From NCBI RefSeq assembly GCF_900106065.1, contig NZ_LT629796.1, forward strand, positions 930,001 to 994,000: DNA of 64,000 bases. The letters are read 5' to 3'. A model generated the notes under the pieces. The model searched no databases and was not told where the DNA came from. It was given only the letters and a program-made list of their open reading frames with translations. This stretch comes from Pseudomonas mandelii (GTDB lineage Bacteria; Pseudomonadota; Gammaproteobacteria; Pseudomonadales; Pseudomonadaceae). Both the position numbers and the translations under genes were made by a program. This document shows positions 19,595 through 31,506 of this stretch, piece by piece (position 1 is the stretch's first letter; each line of letters opens with the position of its first letter).

Positions 19595-20276
19595 TGCCAT
19601 TCTCCACACCCAGGGCAATCAGTGCTGCGGCGGCCGCTACCTGTTCGGCAATACGACGACTCACACCCTGACCTCGGCTTTTTTCATTCAGTAAGGTGAT
19701 TTCACATTCGACGAAGAACGTCCGGCAATGCGGCTCACCCTGGATATCCACCACTTCGTAACGCGGCAGCTCGCACCCACGCGATTGCAGGAATTCCTGC
19801 AGGCGGGTTTTTGGATCTTTGTTGGTGTCGACCAGCGTCAGGCCTTCGAACTCACCGGCCAGCCAGGCCAGCACGCGTTCGCGCGCCATGTCCATGCCAG
19901 CGTCCAGGTAGATCGCACCGATCAACGCTTCGAGGGCATCGGCCAGAATCGACTCGCGACGGAACCCGCCGCTTTTCAACTCACCGGAGCCCAGGCGCAG
20001 GTATTCGCCCAGGTCGAAACCGCGGGCCAGTACGGCCAGCGTCTCACCTTTCACCAGACGTGCGCGCAAACGCGACAACTGGCCTTCACGGGCCAGCGGG
20101 AAGCGATCGAACAGCGCCTCGCCAGCGACGAAGTTGAGGATGGCATCACCGAGGAATTCCAGGCGTTCGTTGTTGCGCCCGGCAAAACTGCGGTGAGTCA
20201 GGGCCAGGACCATCAGCTCCTGATCCTTGAAGGTGTAGCCGAGCTGACGCTCTAGACGGCTTAAGGAGACGCTCAC
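19587..20276 (-). CDS. rnc: Ribonuclease III
   Basis: A 229-residue double-stranded RNA endonuclease for rRNA and mRNA processing. The signature [13 protein letters not shown] (about 36-48) carries the catalytic acidic residues, and the dsRNA-binding domain is C-terminal (about 155-225). The start is GTG 20276, with only a weak ribosome-binding site. In E. coli rnc is autoregulated by RNase III cleavage of a leader hairpin; a nine-base-pair hairpin sits upstream here (20431-20453), but a similar role is speculation. The DUF4845 gene I expect ahead of rnc is missing. Confidence 0.95.
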   Translation of the reverse strand: MSVSLSRLERQLGYTFKDQELMVLALTHRSFAGRNNERLEFLGDAILNFVAGEALFDRFPLAREGQLSRLRARLVKGETLAVLARGFDLGEYLRLGSGELKSGGFRRESILADALEALIGAIYLDAGMDMARERVLAWLAGEFEGLTLVDTNKDPKTRLQEFLQSRGCELPRYEVVDIQGEPHCRTFFVECEITLLNEKSRGQGVSRRIAEQVAAAAALIALGVENGND

Positions 20277-20460
20277 GGTTTACCCACGCTGAGTTCGTGG
20301 CTGGATTCCACCGCCATGGCCGTGATACGACGCAGGCTTGGGACAATTAACGCTGTGTTCAAAAATTACGTCCTGAATATCGTTGTTTTCATGCCTCTGG
20401 CGCCGATTGTGCCGACTCCAGAAATGCATTCGGCGCTGTGTTCAACAGCGCCGTGTGTGA
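20277..20460. other. lepB-rnc spacer with hairpin and direct repeats; no DUF4845 gene
   Basis: These 184 bases hold no credible reading frame. CGGCGCTGT (20431-20439) pairs perfectly with ACAGCGCCG (20445-20453) just after lepB, without a T-run. The 12-mer CGCTGTGTTCAA occurs at 20351-20362 and again at 20434-20445. The spacer lies where other pseudomonads, as I recall, carry a roughly 120-codon DUF4845 gene. Confidence 0.6.
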
Positions 20461-21315
20461 TTACTTGATCAGGCCAACCCGCGAGAAATTCGGCAGGTGA
20501 CTGAGTTTGGGTTCCGGCCAGCTCATCCAGACTGCGAAGGCCTTGCCGACGATATTCTTGTCGGGAACCATGCCCAGCAGATCCTTGGGAATGCTCGGAT
20601 CGTCCCAGTAGCGACTGTCGTTGGAGTTGTCGCGGTTGTCGCCCATCATGAAGTAATGCCCGGCCGGCACGGTCCATGAACGGTCCGGCGATGCGCGATA
20701 GCGGCTCATCTCCTTGCGAATCAGGTGCTCGGCGACACCGAGTTTTTCCTTGTAGAGCTCGGCACTGCCCAACGTGCCCGGCTCGGAGCCGACCAGTTGT
20801 TCGGCAATCGATTCACCGTTGACGAACAGACGCTTGTCGGCGGTGTAGCGAATCTGGTCGCCCGGCAGGCCCACCACACGCTTGATGTAGTTGACGTTCG
20901 GATCGCTCGGGTAGCGGAACACCATCACATCGCCGCGCTGCGGATCACCGACTTCGATGACTTTCTTGTCAATCACCGGCAAGCGGATCCCGTAAGAAAA
21001 CTTGTTCACCAGAATGAAGTCGCCGACGTCCAGGGTCGGTTTCATCGAGCCGGAAGGAATCTGGAACGGCTCCACCAGGAACGAACGCAGCACCAGCACG
21101 ATGAACAACACCGGGAAGAACGACTTGCCGTATTCGACCAGCAGCGGCTCTTTGTTCAGTTTCTCGACGACCACCATGTCAGCCTGGCTGACACTCCCCT
21201 GATAGGAGTTGATGGCAGCCCGGCGCCGAGGCGCCAGGAACAGCAGATCGAGCAACGCCAACAGGCCGCAGACGAACACGGCGATGACCAGCAACAGCGG
21301 GAAATTTAGTGACAT
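20461..21315 (-). CDS. lepB: Signal peptidase I
   Basis: A 284-residue inner-membrane protease removing signal peptides from exported proteins. There are two N-terminal membrane segments (about 5-28 and 62-80). Nucleophile Ser90 (IPSGSMKPT) and general base Lys145 (NYIKRVVGLPGD) are present, and box E appears as GDNRDNSNDSR. The length matches Pseudomonas LepB. It lies five bases after lepA on the same strand. Confidence 0.97.
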   Translation of the reverse strand: MSLNFPLLLVIAVFVCGLLALLDLLFLAPRRRAAINSYQGSVSQADMVVVEKLNKEPLLVEYGKSFFPVLFIVLVLRSFLVEPFQIPSGSMKPTLDVGDFILVNKFSYGIRLPVIDKKVIEVGDPQRGDVMVFRYPSDPNVNYIKRVVGLPGDQIRYTADKRLFVNGESIAEQLVGSEPGTLGSAELYKEKLGVAEHLIRKEMSRYRASPDRSWTVPAGHYFMMGDNRDNSNDSRYWDDPSIPKDLLGMVPDKNIVGKAFAVWMSWPEPKLSHLPNFSRVGLIK

Positions 21316-21320
21316 AGGAC

Positions 21321-23120
21321 CTAACTATCCAACCTGAGCACCGCAAGGAAGGCTTCTTGTGGAATTTCCACGTTGCCGACTTGCTTCATGCGTTTCTTAC
21401 CGGCCTTTTGCTTTTCAAGCAGTTTTTTCTTACGGCTAACGTCACCGCCGTAGCATTTGGCCAATACGTTCTTTCTGAGTGCCTTGACGGAGGTCCGCGC
21501 AATGATCTGCCCGCCAATGGCGGCCTGGATCGCGACGTCGAACATCTGGCGCGGAATCAGTTCTTTCATCTTCTCGGTCAACTGGCGACCTTTGTAGTGC
21601 GCGTTATCCTTGTGCACGATCAGCGCCAGGGCGTCGACCTTGTCACCGTTGATCAGCACATCCAGTTTCACCAGATTAGCCGACTGGTAACGATCGAAAT
21701 GATAATCCAGCGAAGCATAGCCGCGGCTGGTGGACTTCAGACGGTCGAAGAAGTCCAGGACCACTTCGTTCATCGGCAAATCGTAGGTCACCTGGACCTG
21801 CGTACCGAGGAACAGCATGTCGTGCTGCACGCCACGCTTCTCGATGCACAGGGTAATGACGTTGCCCAGGTGCTCTTGCGGCACAAGAATATTGGCCCGC
21901 ACGATTGGTTCACGCATGTCTTCGATCGAGGACAGGTCTGGAAGCTTCGACGGGTTATCGACGTAAATCGTTTCACCGGTTTTCAGCAACAGCTCGAAAA
22001 TTACGGTCGGCGCCGTGGTGATCAGGTCCAGGTCGTACTCGCGCTCCAGGCGCTCCTGGATGATTTCCATGTGCAGCATGCCGAGGAACCCGCAACGGAA
22101 GCCGAAGCCCAGAGCGTCGGAGCTTTCCGGGGTGTACTGCAGGGACGAATCGTTGAGCGTGAGCTTTTGCAGGGCTTCACGGAAATCTTCGAAGTCGTCG
22201 GAGCTGACCGGGAACAGGCCGGCATAGACCTGCGGCTGGATACGTTTGAAGCCTGGCAGCACGTCAACGTCCGGCGTGGAGCTCAAGGTCAGGGTGTCAC
22301 CGACCGGTGCACCGTGAATGTCCTTGATGCCGGCAATGATGAAGCCCACTTCGCCGGCTTTCAGGTCAACGGTGGCGGTGTGTTTCGGGTTGAAGACACC
22401 GACGCTGTCCACCAGGTGGATCTTGCCGGTGGACTTGACCAGGATCTTGTCGCCCTTCTTCACACGACCGTGACGCACGCGGACCAGGGAAACGACGCCC
22501 AAGTAGTTGTCGAACCAGGAGTCGATGATCAACGCTTGCAGCGGATCTTCGTAGTTGCCGGTCGGCGCAGGAATGGTGTGAACCAGGCGTTCGAGCACTT
22601 CGTCGACGCCCAGGCCGGTCTTGGCACTGCACTCGACCGCATCGGTGGCATCGATGCCGATGATTTTTTCGATTTCTTCTTTGACGCGGTCCGGATCGGC
22701 CTGCGGCAGGTCGATCTTGTTCAGGACCGGCATGACTTCCAGGCCCTGCTCGATCGCCGTGTAGCAGTTGGCTACAGACTGCGCTTCAACGCCCTGACCG
22801 GCATCGACCACCAGCAACGCGCCTTCACAGGCCGCCAGCGACCGGCTGACTTCGTAGGTGAAGTCAACGTGGCCCGGGGTGTCAATGAAGTTCAGCTGGT
22901 ACTTGATGCCATCGCGAGCGGTGTAATACAGGGTGACGCTGTGGGCCTTGATGGTGATCCCGCGTTCACGTTCCAGGTCCATGGAGTCCAGCACCTGGGC
23001 TTCCATTTCGCGCTCGGCAAGGCCGCCGCACATCTGGATGAAGCGATCGGCCAGCGTCGACTTGCCATGGTCAATGTGGGCGATGATGGAGAAATTGCGG
23101 ATATGACTCAAATCACTCAC
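21321..23120 (-). CDS. lepA: Elongation factor 4 (ribosome back-translocase)
   Basis: A 599-residue translational GTPase. The G1 motif is AHIDHGKST (about 14-22), DTPGHVD is G3 and NKIDLPQAD is G4. The unique LepA C-terminal domain ends with [17 protein letters not shown]. It starts at GTG 23120 with a weak ribosome-binding site. It heads the minus-strand lepA-lepB-rnc-era-recO-pdxJ set. Upstream lies the lptFG terminator rather than mucD, which I recall preceding lepA in P. aeruginosa. Confidence 0.97.
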   Translation of the reverse strand: MSDLSHIRNFSIIAHIDHGKSTLADRFIQMCGGLAEREMEAQVLDSMDLERERGITIKAHSVTLYYTARDGIKYQLNFIDTPGHVDFTYEVSRSLAACEGALLVVDAGQGVEAQSVANCYTAIEQGLEVMPVLNKIDLPQADPDRVKEEIEKIIGIDATDAVECSAKTGLGVDEVLERLVHTIPAPTGNYEDPLQALIIDSWFDNYLGVVSLVRVRHGRVKKGDKILVKSTGKIHLVDSVGVFNPKHTATVDLKAGEVGFIIAGIKDIHGAPVGDTLTLSSTPDVDVLPGFKRIQPQVYAGLFPVSSDDFEDFREALQKLTLNDSSLQYTPESSDALGFGFRCGFLGMLHMEIIQERLEREYDLDLITTAPTVIFELLLKTGETIYVDNPSKLPDLSSIEDMREPIVRANILVPQEHLGNVITLCIEKRGVQHDMLFLGTQVQVTYDLPMNEVVLDFFDRLKSTSRGYASLDYHFDRYQSANLVKLDVLINGDKVDALALIVHKDNAHYKGRQLTEKMKELIPRQMFDVAIQAAIGGQIIARTSVKALRKNVLAKCYGGDVSRKKKLLEKQKAGKKRMKQVGNVEIPQEAFLAVLRLDS

Positions 23121-23226
23121 GGATCAACACTCAAAAAGGCTGCAGGCATAGCCCGCCGAAAAATAGCCGGGAATTGTACCTGATCCACGGCGCAAGCGTC
23201 ACGTTCGCAGGTCAGACGGCACCTAC

Positions 23227-23262
23227 AAAAACGCCCCGGTCTTGCGACAGGGGCGTTTTTTA
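23227..23262 (-). terminator. Intrinsic terminator of lptF-lptG
   Basis: AAAAACGCCCC (23227-23237) pairs with GGGGCGTTTTT (23250-23260). Read on the minus strand it follows lptG and ends in a T-run, just before the lepA leader. Confidence 0.88.
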
Positions 23263-23291
23263 TCACCAGCGAGGTCGGGGGAACGCCCTGA

Positions 23292-24353
23292 TCAGCCGGC
23301 TCGGCGCAACAGCCAGACACCCGCCAGGGCACAGACACCGGCCGGAACCAGCACCGCAAACAGCGGCGAAAAACCGAACACCAGGCTCGAAGGCCCCAGC
23401 AAATCCTGGACGATGCGGAAGGTGAAGCCGACCAGCACGCCAGTGAAGACCCGCTGACCAAGGGTCACCGAGCGCAATGGCCCGAAGATGAAGGAAATCG
23501 CCATCAGTACCAGCGCGGCGGTCACCAGCGGCTGTAACACCTTGACCCAAAATGCCAGCCAGTAACGGCCGTTGCTCAGGCCCTGATCAGCCAGGTAGTG
23601 GATGTAACCCCACAGACCGCTGATCGACAGCGTGTCAGGCGACATCACCACCGTGCTCAGCAGCTGCGGACTCAAGGCAACATCCCAACGCTCTTCCGGT
23701 GCAGTGACCACTTCGGTGCTCTTTTCATGGAACAGCGTGGTGGTGACGTCGCTCAACTGCCAGTGATCCTGATCGAACTTCGCCCGTTTGGCGAAGCTGG
23801 ACGACAGCATATGGCGCTCATTGTCGAAACGATAACGGGTGACGCCGTACAGCAGACCGTTCGGCTGCACAGAGTTGACGTGAATGAACTCGTCACCCTG
23901 GCGATGCCACAAGCCATGCTTGGCGCTCTGTGCATCGCCGCCACCCTGAGCCAGGGAACGGTTGGCCTGAGCGGTGACTTCGGTGGCCGGCGCGACGTAC
24001 TCGCCGATCAGCACCCCCGCCACCATCAGCACCAGCATCGGCTTCATGACGGCCCAGACGATCCGGCCGACCGACACACCGGCGGCGCGCATGATCGTCA
24101 GTTCGCTGTGGCTGGCCAGGCTACCAAGGCCGATCAGGCAACCGATCAGTGCCGCCATCGGCAACATGTCGTACAAACGACGGGGCGCGGTCAGCAAGAC
24201 GTAGCTCAAGACGTCCACCAAGGTGTAGGTGTCGCTGACCTCACTCATCTCATCGATGAAGGCAAACAGGGTCGCCAGGCCAAGGATAATCCCCAGCACC
24301 GCCAGGATGGCTACGAATACGCTGCTACCAATGTAGCGATCGAGCTTAACCAC
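23292..24353 (-). CDS. lptG: LPS export permease LptG
   Basis: A 353-residue inner-membrane subunit of the LptB2FG ABC transporter that extracts lipopolysaccharide. Six membrane segments are arranged three, then a periplasmic beta-jellyroll domain (about 130-260), then three. The N terminus KLDRYIGSSVF and FAFIDEMSE are typical. The start is taken as GTG 24353, six codons inside the longest frame, because GGAGG precedes it by six bases. It overlaps the lptF stop by eight bases. Confidence 0.94.
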   Translation of the reverse strand: MVKLDRYIGSSVFVAILAVLGIILGLATLFAFIDEMSEVSDTYTLVDVLSYVLLTAPRRLYDMLPMAALIGCLIGLGSLASHSELTIMRAAGVSVGRIVWAVMKPMLVLMVAGVLIGEYVAPATEVTAQANRSLAQGGGDAQSAKHGLWHRQGDEFIHVNSVQPNGLLYGVTRYRFDNERHMLSSSFAKRAKFDQDHWQLSDVTTTLFHEKSTEVVTAPEERWDVALSPQLLSTVVMSPDTLSISGLWGYIHYLADQGLSNGRYWLAFWVKVLQPLVTAALVLMAISFIFGPLRSVTLGQRVFTGVLVGFTFRIVQDLLGPSSLVFGFSPLFAVLVPAGVCALAGVWLLRRAG

Positions 24354-25464
24354 GAGCCACCTCCAGCGCACTGCGGCGACTCGCCATCTTCAAGCGCAAC
24401 GGCTCCCAGTAGAGCAAGCCCAGGCCAATGGCCAGGAAGATGCCGTGAACCCACCACAACCCCAGCGCCGGCGGGATCTTGCCTTTTTCGAGGGCGCCGC
24501 GCGCGGCAATCAGGATGCTCAGGTAAGCCATATAAAGAAGAATCGCCGGCAGCAGCTTGAGGAAACGGCCTTGACGTGGATTGACCCGCGATAGCGGCAC
24601 CGCCATCAAGGTCACGATGAACACCAGCAACGGCAGGGACAGACGCCATTGCAGCTCAGTGCGCGAACGAATGTCATCGCTGCCGATCAAGGAACGGGTG
24701 GTCATTGCATCGCGGTCGGTGACTTCGTCGCTGACGTCCGGCTTGGGCAGCAATACGCCGTATTCCTCGTACTTGATCGCCCGGTAGTCGGCCTGCCCCG
24801 GGTTACCGTCGTAGCGATAGCCGTTGTCGAGAATCAGGTAGCGATTGCCGTCAGGGCGGATTTCCTGACGACCCTTCTCGGCCACCAGCACGGAGATCCC
24901 GCGATCCTTCTTATCGGACGAGACGTTCTTTTGCGAAATAAACACGCCACCGAGGTTGATGCGATCATCCGACAGCGTTTCGGTGTAGGTCACCCGAGTC
25001 CCGTCACGTAGCGCCTGGAAGCGACCCGGCTCAAGGGTATCGAACTCGGTCAGCGCATCCTGCTTGTTCAGCAGCAACTGGAACTGATTGGCACCTTGTG
25101 GCGCCAGGCTCAGACTCAGCCAGGCCACGACCAGCGCAACCAGCGTGGCCGGAAACAGCGTCATGGCAAACAGACGTTGCTGGCTCATGCCGGTGGCCGA
25201 CAACACGGTCATTTCGCTTTCAAGGTACAGGCGACCGTAGGCCAGCAGGATCCCGAGAAACAGGCCCAACGGCAGGATCAGTTGCAGGAAACCTGGCAGA
25301 CGAAAGCCCATGATCAGGAACAGGGAGCCCGGATCCAGCAGGCCCGAGGCCGCCTGGGCAAGGTATTTGATGAAGCGCCCACTCATGATGATGACCAGCA
25401 GCACGGCGCTGACGGCGCTCAAGGTCAACAGGACTTCGCGGGACAGATAACGGAAGACAATCAA
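24346..25464 (-). CDS. lptF: LPS export permease LptF
   Basis: A 372-residue partner of LptG with six membrane segments around a periplasmic jellyroll (about 130-260). The N terminus IVFRYLSREVLLTLSAV is highly typical. TTG 25464 is the likely start, with CTGGAG seven bases upstream; GTG 25473 would place the Shine-Dalgarno sequence across the start. A good promoter candidate lies at 25556-25584. It is divergent from pepA, as I recall in other pseudomonads. Confidence 0.94.
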   Translation of the reverse strand: MIVFRYLSREVLLTLSAVSAVLLVIIMSGRFIKYLAQAASGLLDPGSLFLIMGFRLPGFLQLILPLGLFLGILLAYGRLYLESEMTVLSATGMSQQRLFAMTLFPATLVALVVAWLSLSLAPQGANQFQLLLNKQDALTEFDTLEPGRFQALRDGTRVTYTETLSDDRINLGGVFISQKNVSSDKKDRGISVLVAEKGRQEIRPDGNRYLILDNGYRYDGNPGQADYRAIKYEEYGVLLPKPDVSDEVTDRDAMTTRSLIGSDDIRSRTELQWRLSLPLLVFIVTLMAVPLSRVNPRQGRFLKLLPAILLYMAYLSILIAARGALEKGKIPPALGLWWVHGIFLAIGLGLLYWEPLRLKMASRRSALEVARG

Positions 25465-25555
25465 ACCAGACACTCCAGGGTTGTCAGGCTAAGGCGGCCA
25501 AACAAGCAAACGTATCAGACAGCCCGCAGGGCAGAGCCGCCGAAAAAGTTGGCGC

Positions 25556-25584
25556 ATTATCCTGTGATTGGGTGCGCCTGTCAC
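25556..25584 (-). promoter_or_regulatory. Sigma-70-type promoter candidate for lptF-lptG
   Basis: On the minus strand GTGACA is followed after exactly 17 bases by GATAAT, about 90 bases ahead of lptF. The rest of the 307-base lptF-pepA gap holds a 13-base direct repeat AGGGTTGTCAGGC at 25477-25489 and 25632-25644, with no gene. Confidence 0.5.
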
Positions 25585-25612
25585 TGCGCATGCTCAAGCA
25601 GGCGGGTAATGA

Positions 25613-27262
<1,650 letters not shown>

Positions 27263-27276
27263 AACCGATGACCTCG

Positions 27277-27304
27277 GGCTGCGTTGCTTTCGAGTAACGC
27301 AGCC
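27277..27304. other. Intercistronic hairpin between pepA and holC
   Basis: GGCTGCGTT (27277-27285) pairs with AACGCAGCC (27296-27304). There is no T-run, so it may stabilise or attenuate the transcript rather than stop it. Confidence 0.5.
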
Positions 27305-27322
27305 CCGGGCTCAGGAACCGCA

Positions 27323-27751
27323 ATGACCAAAGTCGACTTCTATGTCCTGCCCAGCGCCGATCCGTCGGCACGGCTGGATTTTGCCTGCAAGCTCACCGAA
27401 AAAGCCTGGCGCATGGGCCACCGCATTTACCTGCATTGCAGCGATGCCGCCCAACGCGAGGATCTCGACGCGCGTTTGTGGGCCTTCAAGGGCGAAAGCT
27501 TCGTGCCTCACGGTCCTGCCGAAAGCGAGCCGGATAGCTTGATTGTCCTGGGTCTTGGTGATGACTGCGGTCAACATCAGGATCTGCTGGTCAACCTTGC
27601 CCTGAAAGTCCCGGCCTTTGCCAGCAAGTTCGCCCGTGTAGCGGAAGTGGTGGTGGAGGATCCGACGATTCGAGCGGCCGCGCGGGAGAGTTTCCGTTTC
27701 TATCGCGAACAGGGCTATCCTCTGCAAGATCACCGTTTACAGCGACTCTGA
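27323..27751 (+). CDS. holC: DNA polymerase III chi subunit
   Basis: A 142-residue protein with the HolC N terminus TKVDFYVLPSAD and the core ACKLTEKAWRMGHRIYLHCSD. Chi binds psi in the clamp loader and contacts SSB. ATG 27323 follows AGGA by seven bases. It lies between pepA and a small conserved gene leading to valS, a conserved order in Pseudomonas. Confidence 0.94.
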   Translation: MTKVDFYVLPSADPSARLDFACKLTEKAWRMGHRIYLHCSDAAQREDLDARLWAFKGESFVPHGPAESEPDSLIVLGLGDDCGQHQDLLVNLALKVPAFASKFARVAEVVVEDPTIRAAARESFRFYREQGYPLQDHRLQRL

Positions 27752-27759
27752 GCATTCCG

Positions 27760-28146
27760 ATGGACACTCCAAAACCGCAACAAAAGTCCGCGCACCTGCT
27801 GGATGACCTTGAGTCGATCCGCCAACTGCTCGGCGATGACAACCTGCAACCGCCGCTGCTGACCGACACGGTCATCGAAGGTGATCAGGAACAGATTCCC
27901 ATGCTGTTCGACTCCGTCAGCGCTGCGCCGCAGACCGTCGAACCGACACCGCCCGCCCCTGCCGCGCAACCGGCACCCGCGGCCAGCAAAGGCCCCGACG
28001 CCTTGCTGCACCTGGACAGTGAACTGCGTGCGGCAGCGCTGTTGATCATGCAAGACGTGATCGACGACTTCGCACCGCATATCGAAACCGAGATCAAGCG
28101 CCGGCTGGATGCGCGGATGGAACGGTTGCTCAGCCAGTACGAATAA
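27760..28146 (+). CDS. Conserved hypothetical protein between holC and valS
   Basis: A 128-residue soluble protein I cannot assign to a characterised family. The N-terminal part is acidic (LLDDLESIRQLLGDD). Then comes a Pro/Ala-rich linker (about residues 55-78, PTPPAPAAQPAPA), followed by a helical C terminus (LDSELRAAALLIMQDVIDDF...RRLDARMERLL). It follows holC by eight bases and so is likely co-transcribed. P. aeruginosa has a hypothetical gene at this spot, as I recall. The linker suggests an adaptor, but that is only a guess. Confidence 0.8.
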   Translation: MDTPKPQQKSAHLLDDLESIRQLLGDDNLQPPLLTDTVIEGDQEQIPMLFDSVSAAPQTVEPTPPAPAAQPAPAASKGPDALLHLDSELRAAALLIMQDVIDDFAPHIETEIKRRLDARMERLLSQYE

Positions 28147-28166
28147 CACTGAGTCGAGCGGGCGTC

Positions 28167-28299
28167 TGTGGCGAGGGAGCTTGCTCCCGCTCGGTTGCAA
28201 AGCAACCGCAAAACCTGAACACACGGTGTACCTGACACACCTGACTTGCTGTTATCGGGGCCGCTTCGCGCCCCAGAGGGAGCAAGCTCCCTCGCCACA
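28167..28299. repeat. REPIN, family A
   Basis: TGTGGCGAGGGAGCTTGCTC and its inverted partner (ending 28299) flank a central region with GGTTGCAAAGCAACC stem potential. It lies between the small hypothetical gene and valS. Confidence 0.88.
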
Positions 28300-28411
28300 G
28301 GATCATTCCACATTTGATCTGCGCCCGGTCTGCCCCTGCTCGCCCTCTGCCCCATGCCCCGCTATACTTGCCGGCTTTTCCTGAATAAATGCCAATAGGG
28401 TCCCGCCGCGC

Positions 28412-31258
28412 ATGGATAAGACCTACCAGCCGCACGCCATTGAAACTTCCTGGTACAACACTTGGGAGTCAGAGAATTACTTCGCCCCGCAAGGCGCGGG
28501 CGAGTCCTACACCATCATGATCCCGCCGCCGAACGTCACCGGCAGCCTGCACATGGGTCACGGCTTCAACAACGCGATCATGGACGCCCTGATCCGTTTC
28601 CGCCGCATGCAGGGTCGCAACACCCTGTGGCAGCCGGGCACCGACCACGCCGGTATCGCCACGCAGATGCTGGTGGAACGCCAACTCGAAGCCCAAGGCC
28701 AGAATCGCCACGATCTGGGCCGGGAAAAATTCCTCGAGAAAGTCTGGGAGTGGAAGGATCAGTCCGGCGGCAACATCAGCCGTCAGATCCGCCGCCTCGG
28801 CTCGTCCGTCGACTGGAGCCGCGAGCGTTTCACCATGGACGACGGCCTCTCGGAAGCCGTTAAAGAAGCGTTCGTTCGTTTGCACGAAGACGGCCTGATC
28901 TATCGCGGCAAGCGCCTGGTCAACTGGGACACCAAGTTGCACACGGCGATTTCCGACCTCGAAGTGGAAAACCACGACGAGAAAGGTTTCCTGTGGAACC
29001 TGAAATACCCGTTGGCCGATGGCGCCAAGACGGCCGAAGGCAAGGACTACCTGATCGTCGCGACCACTCGCCCGGAAACCATGCTCGGCGACGCCGCCGT
29101 CGCGGTTAACCCGAACGACGAACGCTACCAGGCCCTGATCGGTAAATTTGTCGAGTTGCCGCTGGTCGGCCGCCGCATCCCGATCATCGCCGACGATTAC
29201 TGCGATCCTGAATTCGGCACCGGTTGCGTGAAAATCACCCCGGCCCACGATTTCAACGACTACGAAGTCGGCAAGCGCCACAACCTGCCGCTGCTGAACA
29301 TCTTCGACAAGAACGCCGCCGTACTGCCGGCCTGTCAGGTGTTCAACCTCGACGGCACGCTCAACGAAAGCATCGACGGCACGCTTCCGGCCGAATACGC
29401 CGGTCTGGACCGTTTCGAAGCGCGCAAGCAGATTGTGGCCGCCTTCGATGCCGCTGGTTTGCTGGTCAGCGTCGACGATCATGCCCTGAAAGTGCCGAAA
29501 GGCGACCGCTCCGGCACCATCATCGAGCCGTGGCTGACCGACCAGTGGTACGTCTCTACCAAGCCATTGGCCGAGCCGGCCATCGCTGCGGTTGAAGACG
29601 GCCGCATTCAGTTCGTGCCGAAACAATACGAAAACATGTACTTCTCGTGGATGCGCGACATCCAGGATTGGTGCATCAGCCGTCAGCTGTGGTGGGGCCA
29701 CCGGATTCCGGCCTGGTACGACGAGTCGGGCAAGGTCTATGTCGGTCGCGACGAAGCCGAAGTGCGTGCCAAGAACAACCTCGGCCCGGACGTTGCGCTG
29801 CAACAGGACAACGACGTTCTGGATACCTGGTTCAGTTCGGGCCTGTGGACATTCTCCACACTCGGCTGGCCGGAGCAGACCGAGTTCCTGAAGAAATTCC
29901 ATTCCACCGACGTGCTGGTGACTGGCTTCGACATCATTTTCTTCTGGGTCGCCCGGATGATCATGCTCACCATGCACCTGGTGAAGAACGAAGACGGTAC
30001 GCCGCAGGTTCCGTTCAAGACCGTTTATGTTCACGGTCTGGTCCGCGATGGCCAGGGCCAGAAGATGTCCAAGTCCAAGGGCAACGTCCTGGACCCGCTG
30101 GACATCATCGACGGTATCGAGCTGGAAGAGCTGGTGCAGAAGCGCACCTCCGGCATGATGCAGCCGAAACTGGCGAAGAAGATCGAGAAGCAGACCCGCG
30201 AAGAGTTCGCCGACGGCATCGCCAGCTACGGCACCGACGCTCTGCGCTTCACCTTCTGCTCGCTGGCGTCCACTGGTCGCGACATCAAGTTCGACATGGG
30301 CCGCGTAGAAGGCTATCGCAACTTCTGCAACAAGATCTGGAACGCCGCGCGTTATGTTCTGGACAAGGGCGAAGACTGCGGCCAGAACGGCGAGGCTTAC
30401 GAACTGTCGCTGGCGGACCGCTGGATTATCTCGCAGCTGCAACGCACTGAAGCCGAAGTAACCCGTCAGCTCGACCAGTTCCGCTTCGACCTGGCCGCAC
30501 AAGCCTTGTACGAGTTCATCTGGAACCAGTATTGCGACTGGTACCTGGAACTGTCCAAGCCTGTGCTGTGGGACGAAAACGCCCCGGTCGAACGTCAGCG
30601 CGGCACCCGCCGCACCCTGGTTCGGGTGCTGGAAGTTGCCCTGCGCCTGGCGCACCCGTTCATGCCGTTCATCACCGAAGAAATCTGGCAGCGCGTCGCG
30701 CCGCTGGCCGGTATCGAAGGCAAGACGATCATGCTGCAACCTTGGCCCGTGGCCAATGAAGCGCGCATCGATCAAGGTGCCGAAGATGACATCGAGTGGC
30801 TGAAGACGCTGATGCTCGGCACGCGCAACATTCGCGCCGAGATGAACATCGGCCCGGGCAAGCCGTTGAACCTGTTCCTGAAGAACGTCAGCGCCGAAGA
30901 CCAGCGTCGTCTCACCGAGAACGAAGCCCTGCTGAAGAAGCTGGCTCGCCTCGAATCGATCACGGTGTTGGCTGCCGGCGAAGAAGCACCGCTGTCCGCC
31001 ACCGCACTGGTGGGCGAGATGGAAGTGCTGGTGCCGATGGCCGGCCTGATCGACAAGGACGCCGAACTGGCACGCCTGGACAAGGAAATCCTGCGTCTGC
31101 AGGGCGAAGTTCAGCGGGTTGGCGGCAAGCTGTCCAATGCCGGTTTCGTCGACAAGGCTCCGGCCGAAGTCATCGAGAAAGAACGCGCCAAACTGGCTGA
31201 GGCTGAACAGGCTTTGGGCAAGTTGGCCGAGCAGCATGCGCGGATTGCCAGCCTGTAA
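28412..31258 (+). CDS. valS: Valyl-tRNA synthetase
   Basis: A 948-residue class I synthetase attaching valine to tRNA-Val. The HIGH-type motif is HMGH (47-50), KMSKS is at 551-555, and a CP1 editing domain lies between ([15 protein letters not shown]). A C-terminal coiled coil (about 880-945) is typical of ValRS. Length is normal. An antisense frame covering most of it is a codon-bias artefact. A terminator follows. Confidence 0.98.
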   Translation: MDKTYQPHAIETSWYNTWESENYFAPQGAGESYTIMIPPPNVTGSLHMGHGFNNAIMDALIRFRRMQGRNTLWQPGTDHAGIATQMLVERQLEAQGQNRHDLGREKFLEKVWEWKDQSGGNISRQIRRLGSSVDWSRERFTMDDGLSEAVKEAFVRLHEDGLIYRGKRLVNWDTKLHTAISDLEVENHDEKGFLWNLKYPLADGAKTAEGKDYLIVATTRPETMLGDAAVAVNPNDERYQALIGKFVELPLVGRRIPIIADDYCDPEFGTGCVKITPAHDFNDYEVGKRHNLPLLNIFDKNAAVLPACQVFNLDGTLNESIDGTLPAEYAGLDRFEARKQIVAAFDAAGLLVSVDDHALKVPKGDRSGTIIEPWLTDQWYVSTKPLAEPAIAAVEDGRIQFVPKQYENMYFSWMRDIQDWCISRQLWWGHRIPAWYDESGKVYVGRDEAEVRAKNNLGPDVALQQDNDVLDTWFSSGLWTFSTLGWPEQTEFLKKFHSTDVLVTGFDIIFFWVARMIMLTMHLVKNEDGTPQVPFKTVYVHGLVRDGQGQKMSKSKGNVLDPLDIIDGIELEELVQKRTSGMMQPKLAKKIEKQTREEFADGIASYGTDALRFTFCSLASTGRDIKFDMGRVEGYRNFCNKIWNAARYVLDKGEDCGQNGEAYELSLADRWIISQLQRTEAEVTRQLDQFRFDLAAQALYEFIWNQYCDWYLELSKPVLWDENAPVERQRGTRRTLVRVLEVALRLAHPFMPFITEEIWQRVAPLAGIEGKTIMLQPWPVANEARIDQGAEDDIEWLKTLMLGTRNIRAEMNIGPGKPLNLFLKNVSAEDQRRLTENEALLKKLARLESITVLAAGEEAPLSATALVGEMEVLVPMAGLIDKDAELARLDKEILRLQGEVQRVGGKLSNAGFVDKAPAEVIEKERAKLAEAEQALGKLAEQHARIASL

Positions 31259-31273
31259 CGGTCAATCGCGATG

Positions 31274-31304
31274 AAAAAGGGAGGCCAAGCGGCCTCCCTT
31301 TTTT
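31274..31304 (+). terminator. Intrinsic terminator of valS
   Basis: AAAAAGGGAGGCC (31274-31286) pairs with GGCCTCCCTTTTTT (31291-31304) around AAGC. It has a strong stem and a T-run 15 bases after the valS stop. Confidence 0.93.
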
Positions 31305-31342
31305 ATGCCCGCCACATTCCCCCCATACACCGCAAACCGCTT

Positions 31343-31437
31343 CCTGTAGGAGCGAGGCTTGCCCGCGAAGGGGCCGTCATGTCTGGCATTGAGGTGGCAG
31401 ACAGATCGCTTTCGCGGGCAAGCCTCGCTCCTACAGG
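31343..31437. repeat. REPIN, family B
   Basis: CCTGTAGGAGCGAGGCTTGC at the left and its complement GCAAGCCTCGCTCCTACAGG at the right (ending 31437). It separates valS and rlmF. Confidence 0.9.
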
Positions 31438-31506
31438 ATCCCCACGCGGCTATCGACTGTGGGACAATACCCGCCACTTTTAGCCATACCCGAATCGACC
31501 ACGCCC

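Noticed and set aside
21357..23183. A 608-codon plus-strand frame opposite lepA
   Set aside because: No recognisable domains and composition typical of an antisense shadow.
28469..31237. A 922-codon minus-strand frame opposite valS
   Set aside because: Antisense artefact of codon bias; valS motifs cover the whole length on the plus strand.
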